A stretch of 64,000 nucleotides of DNA from the NCBI GenBank assembly GCA_000503195.1, contig AYSC01000022.1, forward strand, positions 1 to 64,000, given 5' to 3'. Under the pieces are notes generated by a model, which saw nothing but the letters and a program-made list of their open reading frames with translations, did not search any database and was not told where the DNA came from. This stretch comes from Blastomonas sp. CACIA14H2. Its GTDB lineage: Bacteria > Pseudomonadota > Alphaproteobacteria > Sphingomonadales > Sphingomonadaceae. The position numbers were made by a program, and so were the translations under genes. Of the stretch, positions 53,876 to 62,741 are shown piece after piece (position 1 is the first letter of the stretch; the number at the start of each line of letters is the position of its first letter).

Positions 53876-54885
53876 TCCTGGCGGCACTGGCGCTCGCCAT
53901 GGCTGCGAACGGACCGATCATCATCGCGCATCGTGGCGCGAGCGGCGAGCGGCCCGAGCATACGCTGGGATCGTATCAACTCGCGATCGACCAGGGCGCG
54001 GATTTCATCGAGCCCGATCTGGTCAGCACGAAGGACGGCGTGCTGGTCGCGCGGCACGAGAACGAGATTTCCGAAACCACCGACGTCGCCGCGCATCCCG
54101 AATTTGCCGAGCGCAAGACGACCAAGACCATCGACGGCCAGCGCCTGACCGGCTGGTTCACCGAGGATTTCACGCTCGCCGAACTGAAGACGCTGCGCGC
54201 GAAGGAGCGCCTGCCGCAGTTGCGCCCCGCCAACACCGCCTATGACGGCCGATGGGGCGTGCCGACGCTCGACGAGATCATCGTTTTGGTGAAGCGGCGC
54301 GAACAGGGGACCGGGCGGCGCATCGGCCTGTACCCCGAAACCAAGCACCCGAGCCATTTCCGCGCGCTCGGCCTGCCGCTCGAGGAGCGGCTGGTCGCGA
54401 CGCTCGCCAAGGCGGGCTATGACGGCGCGGACGATCCGGTGTTCATCCAGAGCTTCGAGGTCGATAATCTCAAGCGCCTCAATGCCATGACCGAGCTGCC
54501 GCTGATCCAGCTCATGGCGAGCGTAGCGGGTCCGCCGGATCACCCAGACACCACCTATGCCGCCATGAGCACGCCCGAGGGCCTCGCCAAGATCGCGCTT
54601 TATGCCGATGGCGTGGGACTCGAAAAGACCATGGTCATCCCCCGCACCGCCGATGGCAAGCTCGGCGCGCCGTCGCGGATCGTCAAAGATGCGCACGCTG
54701 CCGGGCTGAAGGTGCACATCTGGACCTTCCGGCGCGAGAATTTTTTCCTGCCCGGAGAGTTCAAGGCGGGCGAGAGCCCGGTCGCGGTCGGTAATGTCGG
54801 CGCGGAGATCAAGGCTTTCCTCGCCACGGGCATCGACGGCCTGTTCTCCGACAATGTCACCGAGGCGGTCGCGGCGCTTCGATGA
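53872..54885 (+). CDS. Glycerophosphodiester phosphodiesterase, exported
   Basis: A 337-residue GDPD TIM-barrel enzyme. A short N-terminal hydrophobic stretch (ILAALALAMAANG) may be a signal peptide. Active site: IIAHRGASGERPEHT (His-Arg), FIEPDLVSTKDGVLVARHE (Glu-Asp-His). The form with an insertion (YPETKHPSHF, PLIQLMAS) is that of the larger periplasmic GlpQ-type enzymes. It gives sn-glycerol-3-phosphate. GTG at 53872 overlaps the DUF427 stop, and the frame upstream is shadow. With the phytase it suggests organic-phosphate scavenging. Confidence 0.92.
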   Translation: MILAALALAMAANGPIIIAHRGASGERPEHTLGSYQLAIDQGADFIEPDLVSTKDGVLVARHENEISETTDVAAHPEFAERKTTKTIDGQRLTGWFTEDFTLAELKTLRAKERLPQLRPANTAYDGRWGVPTLDEIIVLVKRREQGTGRRIGLYPETKHPSHFRALGLPLEERLVATLAKAGYDGADDPVFIQSFEVDNLKRLNAMTELPLIQLMASVAGPPDHPDTTYAAMSTPEGLAKIALYADGVGLEKTMVIPRTADGKLGAPSRIVKDAHAAGLKVHIWTFRRENFFLPGEFKAGESPVAVGNVGAEIKAFLATGIDGLFSDNVTEAVAALR

Positions 54886-54899
54886 TCAGGCGGCGCTGA

Positions 54900-56009
54900 T
54901 CAGGGCTTGGGCGCCTTTTCGCCCGAAGCGGTGCCCTCCTCGATTGCCGCCTTCTTGCCGTCGCGGATCGATAGGATCATGTCCTTGCGATCGGCGGCAT
55001 CGGGCGCCTCGGGTTCCTCGTTGAGCACCTTGGCCGCGCGCGGCGCGATGCACACCGTCGCCGCGACCGGCAGATGGTCCGATCCGACATTTTCGAGCAC
55101 CTTCATCTGCACCAAAGTGAAATCGGGCGACATGAACAGATGGTCGAGCGGCCAGCGCAGGCCGGGCAGGTTGGCCGGGAAGGTCGCATAGAGCCCGCGC
55201 CCGACCCGCGGGTCGAGATAGCCACCGATCCGCTTGAACATCTGCGAGGTGCGCGACCAGGCGACATCGTTGAAATCGCCCATGGCCAGCACCGGCAGGT
55301 CGGTGAGCTTCGCGTGACGCGCGGCGATCGCGATCTCGGCATCGCGCTTCTCGGTATTCTCGCCCGGCTGGGGCGGGCGCGGGTGTAGGCCGATATAGCG
55401 GAACTTGGCCCCCGCACCGGTCGAGATCGTGGCAAAGATCGAGGGTGTTTCGGTATCGATCAGCCAGGTGATCTCGGCATCCTCGACCGGCAGGCGGGTG
55501 AGGAAGATCAGGCCATAGAGGTTGGGCAGCGGCGCGGACAGGCGGTGCGGATAGCGATCGATCACCGGCTTGAGTGCGGCCTCCCATTGCTCGTCGGTCT
55601 CGAGCAGCAGCACGATATCGGGATCCTCGCGGTCGATCAGGTCGATCGTGCGCTGATAGTTGCGGTTGGTCTGCAGCACGTTGAAGGAGAAGGCGGAGAG
55701 GCAATTCTCCTTGTTGATCACCGCCTGCGCCACCTCGGTCTTGGCGAGCGGCGTATAGGGATAGATGCGAAAGCCCTGCCAGCCGACCACCAGCAGCATC
55801 GCCGCCACCACCATCGCGCGCGCCCAGCCGGACAGCGTCGGGATCGCCAGCACCAAGGCGATCAGCGCGATCACCATCAGCCCCAGACGCGGGAAATCCC
55901 ACATGCGGATATACCAGCGATAGCTGGTCAGCAGGCTGAGCACCGTGCCGGTGGCCGCGAGCGCCGCCAGCGCGAAAATCACGATTCGCAGCATCCCTGA
56001 AATACCCAT
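54900..56009 (-). CDS. Endonuclease/exonuclease/phosphatase-family membrane protein
   Basis: A 369-residue protein with three N-terminal membrane helices (about 8-95) followed by an EEP domain. Catalytic landmarks: FSFNVLQTNRNYQ (Asn), VLLLETDEQWE (Glu), LPVLAMGDFNDVAWS (Asp-Asn), and VLENVGSDHLPVAATV (Asp-His). The membrane anchor makes this the periplasmic-facing EEP type, perhaps a phosphatase of lipids or nucleotides. A C-terminal charged tail follows. ATG at 56009 has AGGG upstream; ATG at 55994 is an alternative. Divergent from panB and convergent with the GDPD gene. Confidence 0.87.
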   Translation of the reverse strand: MGISGMLRIVIFALAALAATGTVLSLLTSYRWYIRMWDFPRLGLMVIALIALVLAIPTLSGWARAMVVAAMLLVVGWQGFRIYPYTPLAKTEVAQAVINKENCLSAFSFNVLQTNRNYQRTIDLIDREDPDIVLLLETDEQWEAALKPVIDRYPHRLSAPLPNLYGLIFLTRLPVEDAEITWLIDTETPSIFATISTGAGAKFRYIGLHPRPPQPGENTEKRDAEIAIAARHAKLTDLPVLAMGDFNDVAWSRTSQMFKRIGGYLDPRVGRGLYATFPANLPGLRWPLDHLFMSPDFTLVQMKVLENVGSDHLPVAATVCIAPRAAKVLNEEPEAPDAADRKDMILSIRDGKKAAIEEGTASGEKAPKP

Positions 56010-56124
56010 CCGACCCTGAGGAAAAAACGAGACCCCTTGTCGCGATGTCACACGCGCAACGCAAGCGGCGGTTGCACATAGGTTAGGTTTGCGCCCCGCC
56101 CCCGCCCCCGCTACACCAGCGCGC

Positions 56125-56997
56125 ATGTCCACGACCTACACGCTCGACACCGCGACCAGCCGCGCCAATCCCACCCCCGCGCCGATGAAGCGGCTCACCG
56201 TGCCCATGATCCAGCGGCGCAAGCAGGCGGGCGTGACCGAGCAGCCGGTGGTGATGCTGACCGCCTATACCGCGCGCATGGCGCAACTGCTCGATCCGCA
56301 TTGCGACATGCTGCTGGTCGGCGATTCGCTCGGCCAGGTGATCTACGGCCTGCCGAGCACGGTGCCGGTGACGCTCGAGATGATGGCGGCGCATGGCGCA
56401 GCGGTGGTGCGCGGCAGCTATCACAGCATCGTCGTGATCGACATGCCGTTCGGAAGCTATGAGGCCTCGCCCGAAATCGCCTTTGCCAGCGCGGCGCGGC
56501 TGCTCAAGGAAACCGGCGCGGCGGCGGTGAAGCTCGAGGGCGGCGCGGCGATGGCGCCGACGGTGAAGTTCCTGACCGAACGCGGCATTCCCGTGGTCGG
56601 CCATGTCGGCCTCACGCCGCAGGCGATCAATATCCTGGGCAGCTATGCCGCGCGCGGACGGTCGGACAGCGAGGCGGACAAGATCGTTGCCGATGCGAAG
56701 GCGCTCGACGAGGCCGGCGCCTTCGCCATCGTCGTCGAGGGCGTTGTCGAGCCGATCGCGATCGCGGTGACCGAAGCGGTCTCCGCCGTGGTCATCGGCA
56801 TCGGCGCATCGGCGCGTTGCGACGGCCAGGTGCTGGTCACCGAGGACATGCTCGGGCTGTTCGAGCGCACCGCGCGCTTCGTCAAGCGCTACGAGAATCT
56901 CGCCGAAGTCATCGAGAATGCGGTGAAGAGCTATGCCGGGGAAGTGAGCAATCGCAGCTTCCCCAGCGCTGACCAGACCTACGCGCCCAGGGACTAA
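56125..56997 (+). CDS. panB: 3-methyl-2-oxobutanoate hydroxymethyltransferase
   Basis: First enzyme of pantothenate synthesis, forming ketopantoate from 2-oxoisovalerate and methylene-tetrahydrofolate. The 290-residue product has a 30-residue flexible N-terminus and the TIM-barrel motifs [49 protein letters not shown] and [14 protein letters not shown]. Metal ligands Asp and Glu are in place. The ATG at 56125 was chosen for domain fit; the ribosome site is weak. panC is not adjacent. Confidence 0.95.
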   Translation: MSTTYTLDTATSRANPTPAPMKRLTVPMIQRRKQAGVTEQPVVMLTAYTARMAQLLDPHCDMLLVGDSLGQVIYGLPSTVPVTLEMMAAHGAAVVRGSYHSIVVIDMPFGSYEASPEIAFASAARLLKETGAAAVKLEGGAAMAPTVKFLTERGIPVVGHVGLTPQAINILGSYAARGRSDSEADKIVADAKALDEAGAFAIVVEGVVEPIAIAVTEAVSAVVIGIGASARCDGQVLVTEDMLGLFERTARFVKRYENLAEVIENAVKSYAGEVSNRSFPSADQTYAPRD

Positions 56998-57003
56998 GCC
57001 CGG

Positions 57004-58113
57004 CTATTGCTCGCTGCGCGCGAGCAGCGCCACCAATTCGTCCTTCCAGAACTTCGCCCAGGTGTGCGTGCCATGCCCGCGCGTGTCGTCGGTCGCCTTG
57101 ATCAGCAGATACTTGCCGTCGGGCAGCCGCTCGCCGAAATCCTCGGCGACGCCATAGTCCCAGGGATTGATGAAATCGTCGGACGAGTTGATCCAGGTGA
57201 CCGGCATGGTCATCTTCTCGATCGTCTTCGACGGATCGTAGTTCCGCGAGGATTCGATCTGGTAGATCGTGTCATTGGCATCGATGCCCTTGATCGCCGC
57301 CTCGATCCGCTGGGTGATATAGCTGTCGGCCGCGTCGCGCGTGCCATAGGCCTTTTGCAGATAGAGCGGCGCGGAGCCCGCGACCTGCAACAGGCTCGCC
57401 GCGACGCGCAGCCCCATGATCGGCGGGTTCGTGTAATTGCCGCCTTGCCAGGCCGGATCGGCCTTGATCCCCTCGATCGCGGCCTTGCGCCACATGCGGT
57501 TGTGCCCTGCGATCGGCATCGGCAGGCACGCCATCGGCATCATGGCCTGGACGAAGCTGGGATCGACCTGCCCCCAGACGAAGCCGTGCATGCAGCCCAT
57601 CGAGGTGCCCATAATCAGGCGCAGCCGGTCGACCTTCAGTCCCTCGACCAGCATCTGCCGCTGCGCCTTGACCATGTCGGTATAGTCATAGGCGGGGAAG
57701 CGCATCTTCAGCCCGTCCGAAGGCTTGGACGACTTTCCATGGCCGATATTGTCGGGAAGGATGATGTAGTATTTCGTGATATCGAGCGGCTGGCCGGGGC
57801 CGAAAAGTTCCTGCGCGAACTGCGGTTGCAGGAACTGCAACCCGGTGCCGCCGGTGCCGTGCAGCACCATCACCGCATTGGTAACGCGGCCACTGGCGTC
57901 GCGCTTCGGGGTGCCGAGCGTCGCATAATGCATGCGCAATTCGGGCAGCACCTCGCCGGTGCCGAAGCGGAAATCCTTGAGGATGACATCGCCCTGCTGC
58001 AGCTGGACCGCATAATCGACCGCGGGCGCGGTCTGGGGCGGTCCCGGCTGCGCGATCGCCGGCATCGCCAGCATGGCGCAGCCCATCAGCGCGCCCAGCA
58101 ACTTCATCTTCAT
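57004..58113 (-). CDS. Exported alpha/beta hydrolase, MetX/homoserine acetyltransferase-like
   Basis: A 369-residue secreted hydrolase. The signal peptide is residues 1-21 (KMKLLGALMGCAMLAMPAIAQ). The fold follows homoserine O-acetyltransferase: VLHGTGGTGLQFL, LIMGTSMGCMHGFVWG (nucleophile Ser in GTSMG), SSDDFINPWDYG (Asp) and DDTRGHGTHTW (His). A secreted form is unlikely to make methionine, so an esterase or peptidase-like role is more plausible. GAGGGG precedes the ATG at 58113. Convergent with panB, whose stop lies 7 bases away. Confidence 0.87.
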   Translation of the reverse strand: MKMKLLGALMGCAMLAMPAIAQPGPPQTAPAVDYAVQLQQGDVILKDFRFGTGEVLPELRMHYATLGTPKRDASGRVTNAVMVLHGTGGTGLQFLQPQFAQELFGPGQPLDITKYYIILPDNIGHGKSSKPSDGLKMRFPAYDYTDMVKAQRQMLVEGLKVDRLRLIMGTSMGCMHGFVWGQVDPSFVQAMMPMACLPMPIAGHNRMWRKAAIEGIKADPAWQGGNYTNPPIMGLRVAASLLQVAGSAPLYLQKAYGTRDAADSYITQRIEAAIKGIDANDTIYQIESSRNYDPSKTIEKMTMPVTWINSSDDFINPWDYGVAEDFGERLPDGKYLLIKATDDTRGHGTHTWAKFWKDELVALLARSEQ

Positions 58114-58190
58114 GGCAAACCCCTCTTGTCTCGAGAGATCAACATTGCAGCGCAATCAACAGGTTGCAACCTTGCAGGCGGCACCGGATG

Positions 58191-58907
58191 TCACGCCGCC
58201 GCATGCACCCGGTTGCGCCCGCTGCGCTTGGCGCCGTACATCGCGGCATCGGCCTGCGCGAGCGCGTTGTCGAGCGACCAGCCCGCGCGATAGGGCGCGA
58301 CCCCGACCGAGATCGACAGCGCGATCGGATCGCCGTCGGGCGACAGGAACTCCAGCCCATCAATCGCACCGCGCGCACGCTCGGCGATCGCCATGCCGAG
58401 CCCGAACGGAAGCCCGCACAGCAGGATGGCGAATTCCTCGCCGCCGACGCGCCCCAGCAGATCCCGGGGTCGCAGCGCGGCGCGCAACGTGGACGCGACC
58501 AGCCTCAGCGCCTCGTCGCCGGCCGCATGGCCATGCTCGTCGTTGATCGCCTTGAAATGGTCGATATCGGCCAGCAGCACGCAAGCCGGCGCCTCGTCGG
58601 CATAGGCGGCGGCGTCGCGATAGAATGCCGCGCGGTTCATCACGCCCGTAAGCTCGTCCCGGCTGGCGCGCGCGAGCAGATCGGACTGAGTCTCGAGCAG
58701 CTGGGCGGCAAGCCGGCCGTTGGCCTCGATCTGCCGGACCAGCACGATGCTGATCGTCGCGGTCACTGCAGCGGGCGAGATGACGGCGAAGGCCCAATAT
58801 GGCCAATCGACGCGCTCGTGCAGCGCATGCACCATCGCTTCGAGCCCCGCCAAAGTCATGACGACGCCAAATGCGACGCAGAACAGGATCTTCCTGAGCG
58901 GACTCAT
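58191..58907 (-). CDS. GGDEF diguanylate cyclase (first of tandem pair)
   Basis: A 238-residue inner-membrane protein with two N-terminal helices (about 6-50), a short linker and one GGDEF domain. The active-site loop is GRVGGEEFAILL, and an inhibitory I-site RPRD lies five residues before it. It makes cyclic di-GMP. It is 238 residues, as is its neighbour at 59000, with near-identical helix layout and strong similarity, so the two are tandem duplicates. Confidence 0.92.
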   Translation of the reverse strand: MSPLRKILFCVAFGVVMTLAGLEAMVHALHERVDWPYWAFAVISPAAVTATISIVLVRQIEANGRLAAQLLETQSDLLARASRDELTGVMNRAAFYRDAAAYADEAPACVLLADIDHFKAINDEHGHAAGDEALRLVASTLRAALRPRDLLGRVGGEEFAILLCGLPFGLGMAIAERARGAIDGLEFLSPDGDPIALSISVGVAPYRAGWSLDNALAQADAAMYGAKRSGRNRVHAAA

Positions 58908-58999
58908 GTAATGCTGCTTAAGGCCAAACCCTTAAGACTAGACAAACACTTGGAGACCTGCCCTGAAGAGTCGCGATCGCTGGGTTTATGCTGTTCGGC

Positions 59000-59716
59000 T
59001 CAATCCGAGACCATGACGCGATTGCGGCCATTGCGCTTGGCGCTGTACATGGCCTGATCGGCCTGGGCGAGCGCGACGTCGAGCGACATTCCCGCGGCAT
59101 AGCTGGCGACGCCGACCGAGATCGACAGCGCGACTGGCGACCCGTCCGCGGCCCGCATGCACAATCCGGCAATGGCGCCGCGTGCGCGTTCGGCAATGGC
59201 CAGCGCCAGCGGCATCGGCATGCCCCGCAACAGGATCGCGAATTCCTCGCCGCCGACGCGGCCCAGCAGATCGTCGGGGCGCAGCGCCGCCTGCAGGGTC
59301 GAAGCGACCAGCCTGAGCGCCGCGTCGCCGAGCGCATGGCCATGGCCGTCGTTGATGGCCTTGAAATGATCGATATCGGCCAGCAGCACGCTGGCCGGCG
59401 CATCGCCGTCATAGGCTTCGGCATGGCGATAAAAGGCCGCCCGGCTCAGAACGCCGGTCAGATGATCGCGGTCGGCCTGGGTCATCAATTCGCGCTGCGC
59501 GACGAGCAATGCGAGGTTGAGCCGCTGATTGGCCTCGGCCTGGCGGACTAGGACAAAGCTGACCGGGGCCGACACGAAAACGGGACAGGCCATGGCAAAG
59601 GCCCAGTAGATGAATTCGATCGGCTCACCCGTCGCCAGGACAAGTGCCTGCATCGCCACAAGCGTGGCGACAACACTGAACGACACGGAAAGAAGGACCT
59701 TCTGCCACGGTTGCAT
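59000..59716 (-). CDS. GGDEF diguanylate cyclase (second of tandem pair)
   Basis: Also 238 residues, with two N-terminal helices and a GGDEF domain carrying GRVGGEEFAILL. The I-site is RPDD, five residues before the loop. The two copies share ARASRDELTGVMNRAAFYR versus TQADRDHLTGVLSRAAFYR. The membrane part differs more than the catalytic part, which suggests different input or partner. Separated from the first copy by 92 bases. Confidence 0.92.
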   Translation of the reverse strand: MQPWQKVLLSVSFSVVATLVAMQALVLATGEPIEFIYWAFAMACPVFVSAPVSFVLVRQAEANQRLNLALLVAQRELMTQADRDHLTGVLSRAAFYRHAEAYDGDAPASVLLADIDHFKAINDGHGHALGDAALRLVASTLQAALRPDDLLGRVGGEEFAILLRGMPMPLALAIAERARGAIAGLCMRAADGSPVALSISVGVASYAAGMSLDVALAQADQAMYSAKRNGRNRVMVSD

Positions 59717-59783
59717 GTAACGCGCTGTAAAGCAAAAGCCTTAATACACCGCAAATGCCGGGATTTTGCGGGGCTGATGCGGT

Positions 59784-60410
59784 TCAGCGCGCGGCGGCGC
59801 GCGACCGCTTCACCCGGTACATATGGCTGTCCGCGCGGGCGAGCACCTTTTCCGCCTCGTCATCGGGGTGGATGAAGGCATGGCCAAAGGTGGCGGACAG
59901 GCTGCTCGCCGCTTCGCCATGGCCGATCTGGCAGGCCGAAATCCCGGACGTCAGCTGCGCGACCTTGTGCTCGACATCGCGCTCGCTGATCGCGCCCAGG
60001 ATCAGCGCGAACTCGTCGCCGCCGATCCGCGCGACGACATCGGTCGAACGCACATTGGCGAGCAGGACGTTCGCGACGCAGCGCAGCGCCTCGTCGCCGG
60101 CGGCATGGCCGAAGGTGTCGTTGATCAGCTTCAGGTCGTCGACATCGACGAACAGCAATGCGGCGCGGCTCTGGTAACGCTGGCAATGCGCGATCGAGCT
60201 CGCCACCGCCTGCTCGAAATAGCGGCGGTTGAACAGCGGGGTCAGCGTATCGCGGCAGATTTCGTCCTCGAGCTGGCGCACGCGCGCGCTCAACAGCGCG
60301 TTCTGATGCTTGAGGTCCGCGCACAGCAGGGCAAGCTGCTCGTGGCTCAGCGCCACGTCTGCCTGGGGTGCTTGTCCACCCGGGCCGCCCTGCACATCGG
60401 TCATCTTCAT
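59784..60410 (-). CDS. GGDEF diguanylate cyclase, soluble with coiled-coil
   Basis: A 208-residue cyclase without membrane helices. A short coiled coil (about 20-45, LSHEQLALLCADLKHQNALLSARVRQLEDEI) leads into the GGDEF domain with ARIGGDEFALIL. The I-site RSTD lies five residues before it, so feedback inhibition is likely. Start is uncertain: MKMTD at 60410 fits the coiled coil; ATG at 60458 and 60482 are possible. It is divergent from purE. Confidence 0.88.
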   Translation of the reverse strand: MKMTDVQGGPGGQAPQADVALSHEQLALLCADLKHQNALLSARVRQLEDEICRDTLTPLFNRRYFEQAVASSIAHCQRYQSRAALLFVDVDDLKLINDTFGHAAGDEALRCVANVLLANVRSTDVVARIGGDEFALILGAISERDVEHKVAQLTSGISACQIGHGEAASSLSATFGHAFIHPDDEAEKVLARADSHMYRVKRSRAAAR

Positions 60411-60504
60411 GTTGGTGCCTGCAATTGTCCCCGGCGCGGTCCCTTGAGCGGTCGGCATAGCAAGCCGGGGCGGGTCAGGCATGATCAAAATGCCGTTAAC
60501 CATG

Positions 60505-60637
60505 TATAATTTGTGCACAAGCGGGACAGTTGCCCCCGTTCTGACGCGATGTTGCTTTTCGTGACCAGGGTGATTGCGGGTGTCAGGCTTTGCCTTTAAG
60601 ACCCTGGCGGGACCAGCAATTACGCGGAGAGACATGC
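60505..60637 (+). promoter_or_regulatory. purE promoter -10 and structured leader
   Basis: A perfect TATAAT stands at 60505-60510, with no clear -35. The leader to the GTG at 60638 is about 120 bases and contains CCAGGGT pairing with ACCCTGG across a long loop, with AGGC/GCCT inside. It is not a riboswitch class I recognise. Confidence 0.4.
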
Positions 60638-61156
60638 GTGGCCGAGCCACTTGAAACGCCCGACCGCCCAGCCAAAGCACCGATCCGCGTCGCCATCATC
60701 ATGGGCAGCCAGTCGGACTGGCAGACCATGTCGGGTGCTGCCAACGTGCTCGACGAACTGGGCGTGGCGCACGATTGCCGCATCGTCTCGGCCCATCGCA
60801 CACCCGACCGGCTGGTGGATTTTGCCAGGGGTGCTGTCGATTCGGGCTTCGAGGTGATCATTGCGGGCGCGGGCGGCGCGGCGCATCTGCCGGGCATGGT
60901 CGCGAGCATGACGCGGCTGCCGGTGCTGGGCGTGCCAGTGCAGAGCAAGGCGCTGAGCGGAATGGACAGCCTGTTGTCGATCGTCCAGATGCCCGGCGGC
61001 ATTCCGGTCGGTACGCTGGCCATCGGCCCGGCGGGCGCAAAGAATGCGGGGCTGCTGGCAGCCTCGATCCTGGCGCTCAACGATCCGGCGCTGGCCGGTC
61101 GGCTCGAGGCCTGGCGTGCGGCGCAAAGCGATTCGGTGGGTGAACGCCCGGCATGA
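60638..61156 (+). CDS. purE: N5-carboxyaminoimidazole ribonucleotide mutase
   Basis: Purine synthesis, converting N5-CAIR to CAIR in the cytoplasm. The 172-residue product has [27 protein letters not shown] and the [11 protein letters not shown] loop that mark class I PurE. Start is GTG at 60638, with GGAG 8 bases upstream; the longer frame has no such site. Its stop overlaps purK by 4 bases (ATGA). First gene of the coupled run purE-purK-folA-dipeptidase-ribF. Confidence 0.95.
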   Translation: MAEPLETPDRPAKAPIRVAIIMGSQSDWQTMSGAANVLDELGVAHDCRIVSAHRTPDRLVDFARGAVDSGFEVIIAGAGGAAHLPGMVASMTRLPVLGVPVQSKALSGMDSLLSIVQMPGGIPVGTLAIGPAGAKNAGLLAASILALNDPALAGRLEAWRAAQSDSVGERPA

Positions 61157-62247
61157 GCGCGATGATTCCTCCCGGCAGTACCATCGGCATCATGGGCGGA
61201 GGGCAGCTCGGGCGGATGCTCAGCCTCGCCGCCGCGCAGCTCGGCTATCGCTGCCATGTCTTCACGCCCGAAACGACCAGCCCGGCGGGCGAGGTTTCGG
61301 CCGAGACGACCAGCGCCGACTATTCGGACAGCGAAGCGCTCGCCAGCTTCGCCCAGGCCTGCGATGTCGTGACCTACGAATGGGAGAATGTCCCCGTCGC
61401 GCCGCTCGATGGCATTGCGGACATCGTGCCGCTGCGCCCTTCGCCACGCGCGCTCGAGGTCGCGCAGAGCCGGATCGACGAGAAACGCTTCGTCGCCGAA
61501 CTCGGCGGGCGCACCGCGCCGTTCGGCTTTGCCGAGACCGAGGCGGACGTCGCCGCCGCGATGGCGGTGGCGGGATGCCCGGCGATCATCAAGTCGAACC
61601 GCATGGGCTATGACGGCAAGGGCCAGGCGCGTGTGATGCCGGGCGACGACCCCGTGGCGCGCTGGCACGAGGCGGGCGGCGTGCCTTCGATCATCGAGGG
61701 TTTCGTGACCTTCGAGGCGGAGTTCTCGGTGATCCTCGCACGCTCGCCGCAGGGCGAGATCCGCTTCTGGGACAGCGCGGAAAATGTCCATGTCGCAGGC
61801 ATTCTCGACCTGTCGAGCGTGCCCGCGAGCGCTGCGATCGAGGCGCAGGTCCCCGCCGCGCGCGCACTCGCCGCGAAAGTCGCGGAAAAGCTCGATTATG
61901 TCGGCGTGCTGACGCTCGAGTTCTTCGCTACGGCGGACGGCCCGGTGTTCAACGAAATGGCGCCGCGCGTCCACAATAGCGGCCACTGGACGATCGAGGG
62001 CGCGTTCACCAGCCAGTTCGAGAACCATATCCGCGCGATCTGCGGCCTGCCGCTCGGCGAGACCGCGCTCGCCTGCCACGCTGCCCAGATGCGCAACCTG
62101 ATCGGCGAGGCGGCGCATGGCTGGCCGGAACTGCTCGCCGATCCCGCCAACCATCTGCACCTCTATGGCAAGCACCGCGCGCTGCCGGGGCGCAAGATGG
62201 GGCATGTCACGCGCATCACGCTGGAACCGTCAGGGGCGGCATCATGA
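61153..62247 (+). CDS. purK: N5-carboxyaminoimidazole ribonucleotide synthase
   Basis: ATP-grasp enzyme that makes N5-CAIR from AIR, ATP and bicarbonate, feeding PurE. The 364-residue product begins with the PreATP-grasp motif [21 protein letters not shown], then [37 protein letters not shown] and the C-terminal [17 protein letters not shown], all standard. It overlaps purE and folA by 4 bases each (ATGA). Confidence 0.96.
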   Translation: MSAMIPPGSTIGIMGGGQLGRMLSLAAAQLGYRCHVFTPETTSPAGEVSAETTSADYSDSEALASFAQACDVVTYEWENVPVAPLDGIADIVPLRPSPRALEVAQSRIDEKRFVAELGGRTAPFGFAETEADVAAAMAVAGCPAIIKSNRMGYDGKGQARVMPGDDPVARWHEAGGVPSIIEGFVTFEAEFSVILARSPQGEIRFWDSAENVHVAGILDLSSVPASAAIEAQVPAARALAAKVAEKLDYVGVLTLEFFATADGPVFNEMAPRVHNSGHWTIEGAFTSQFENHIRAICGLPLGETALACHAAQMRNLIGEAAHGWPELLADPANHLHLYGKHRALPGRKMGHVTRITLEPSGAAS

Positions 62248-62741
62248 ACCATCCCGAGATCTTCCTCGTCCTTGCCCGCGCGCGCAACGGCGTGATCGGC
62301 GCGAACGGCACCCTGCCCTGGCACCTTCCGCCGGATCTGCGCCATTTCAAGGCGCTGACCCAGGCACGGCCGATGATCATGGGCCGCAAGACCTTCGACA
62401 GCCTGCCCGGACTGCTGCCCGGCCGCCGCCATATCGTGCTCACCCGCAGCCAGGACTGGGCCGAGGATGGTGCGGAGGTGGTGCACAGCATGGAAGAGGC
62501 GATCGCCACCGCCAATGCGCCGCATGTCGCAGTGATCGGCGGCGCGGAAATCTTCACACTGTTCCTGCCGCATGCCGACCGCATCGAGCTGACCGAGGTT
62601 CATGGCGATTTCGAGGGCGACACCGTGCTGCCGCCGTTCGATCCGGCGGTCTGGCAGGAAAGCGCGCGCACCGATCACCCCGCCGATCCCGAGCATCGCG
62701 ACCGGCCCGCGTTCAGTTTCGTGACCTTGGTGCGGCGGTGA
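62244..62741 (+). CDS. folA: Dihydrofolate reductase
   Basis: Reduces dihydrofolate for thymidylate and purine synthesis. The 165-residue product has LVLARARNGVIGANGTLPWHLPPDLRHFK with active-site Asp, IMGRKTFDSLPGLLPGRRHIVLTR, and AVIGGAEIFTLFLPHADRI. The chain is of usual length. It overlaps purK by 4 bases and the downstream dipeptidase GTG by 4 (GTGA), so expression is coupled. This links one-carbon and purine genes. Confidence 0.95.
   Translation: MNHPEIFLVLARARNGVIGANGTLPWHLPPDLRHFKALTQARPMIMGRKTFDSLPGLLPGRRHIVLTRSQDWAEDGAEVVHSMEEAIATANAPHVAVIGGAEIFTLFLPHADRIELTEVHGDFEGDTVLPPFDPAVWQESARTDHPADPEHRDRPAFSFVTLVRR

Noticed and set aside
57004-58113. Homoserine O-acetyltransferase (metX) for methionine synthesis
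   Set aside because: The fold matches, but the protein has a signal peptide, so a cytosolic biosynthetic role is unlikely.
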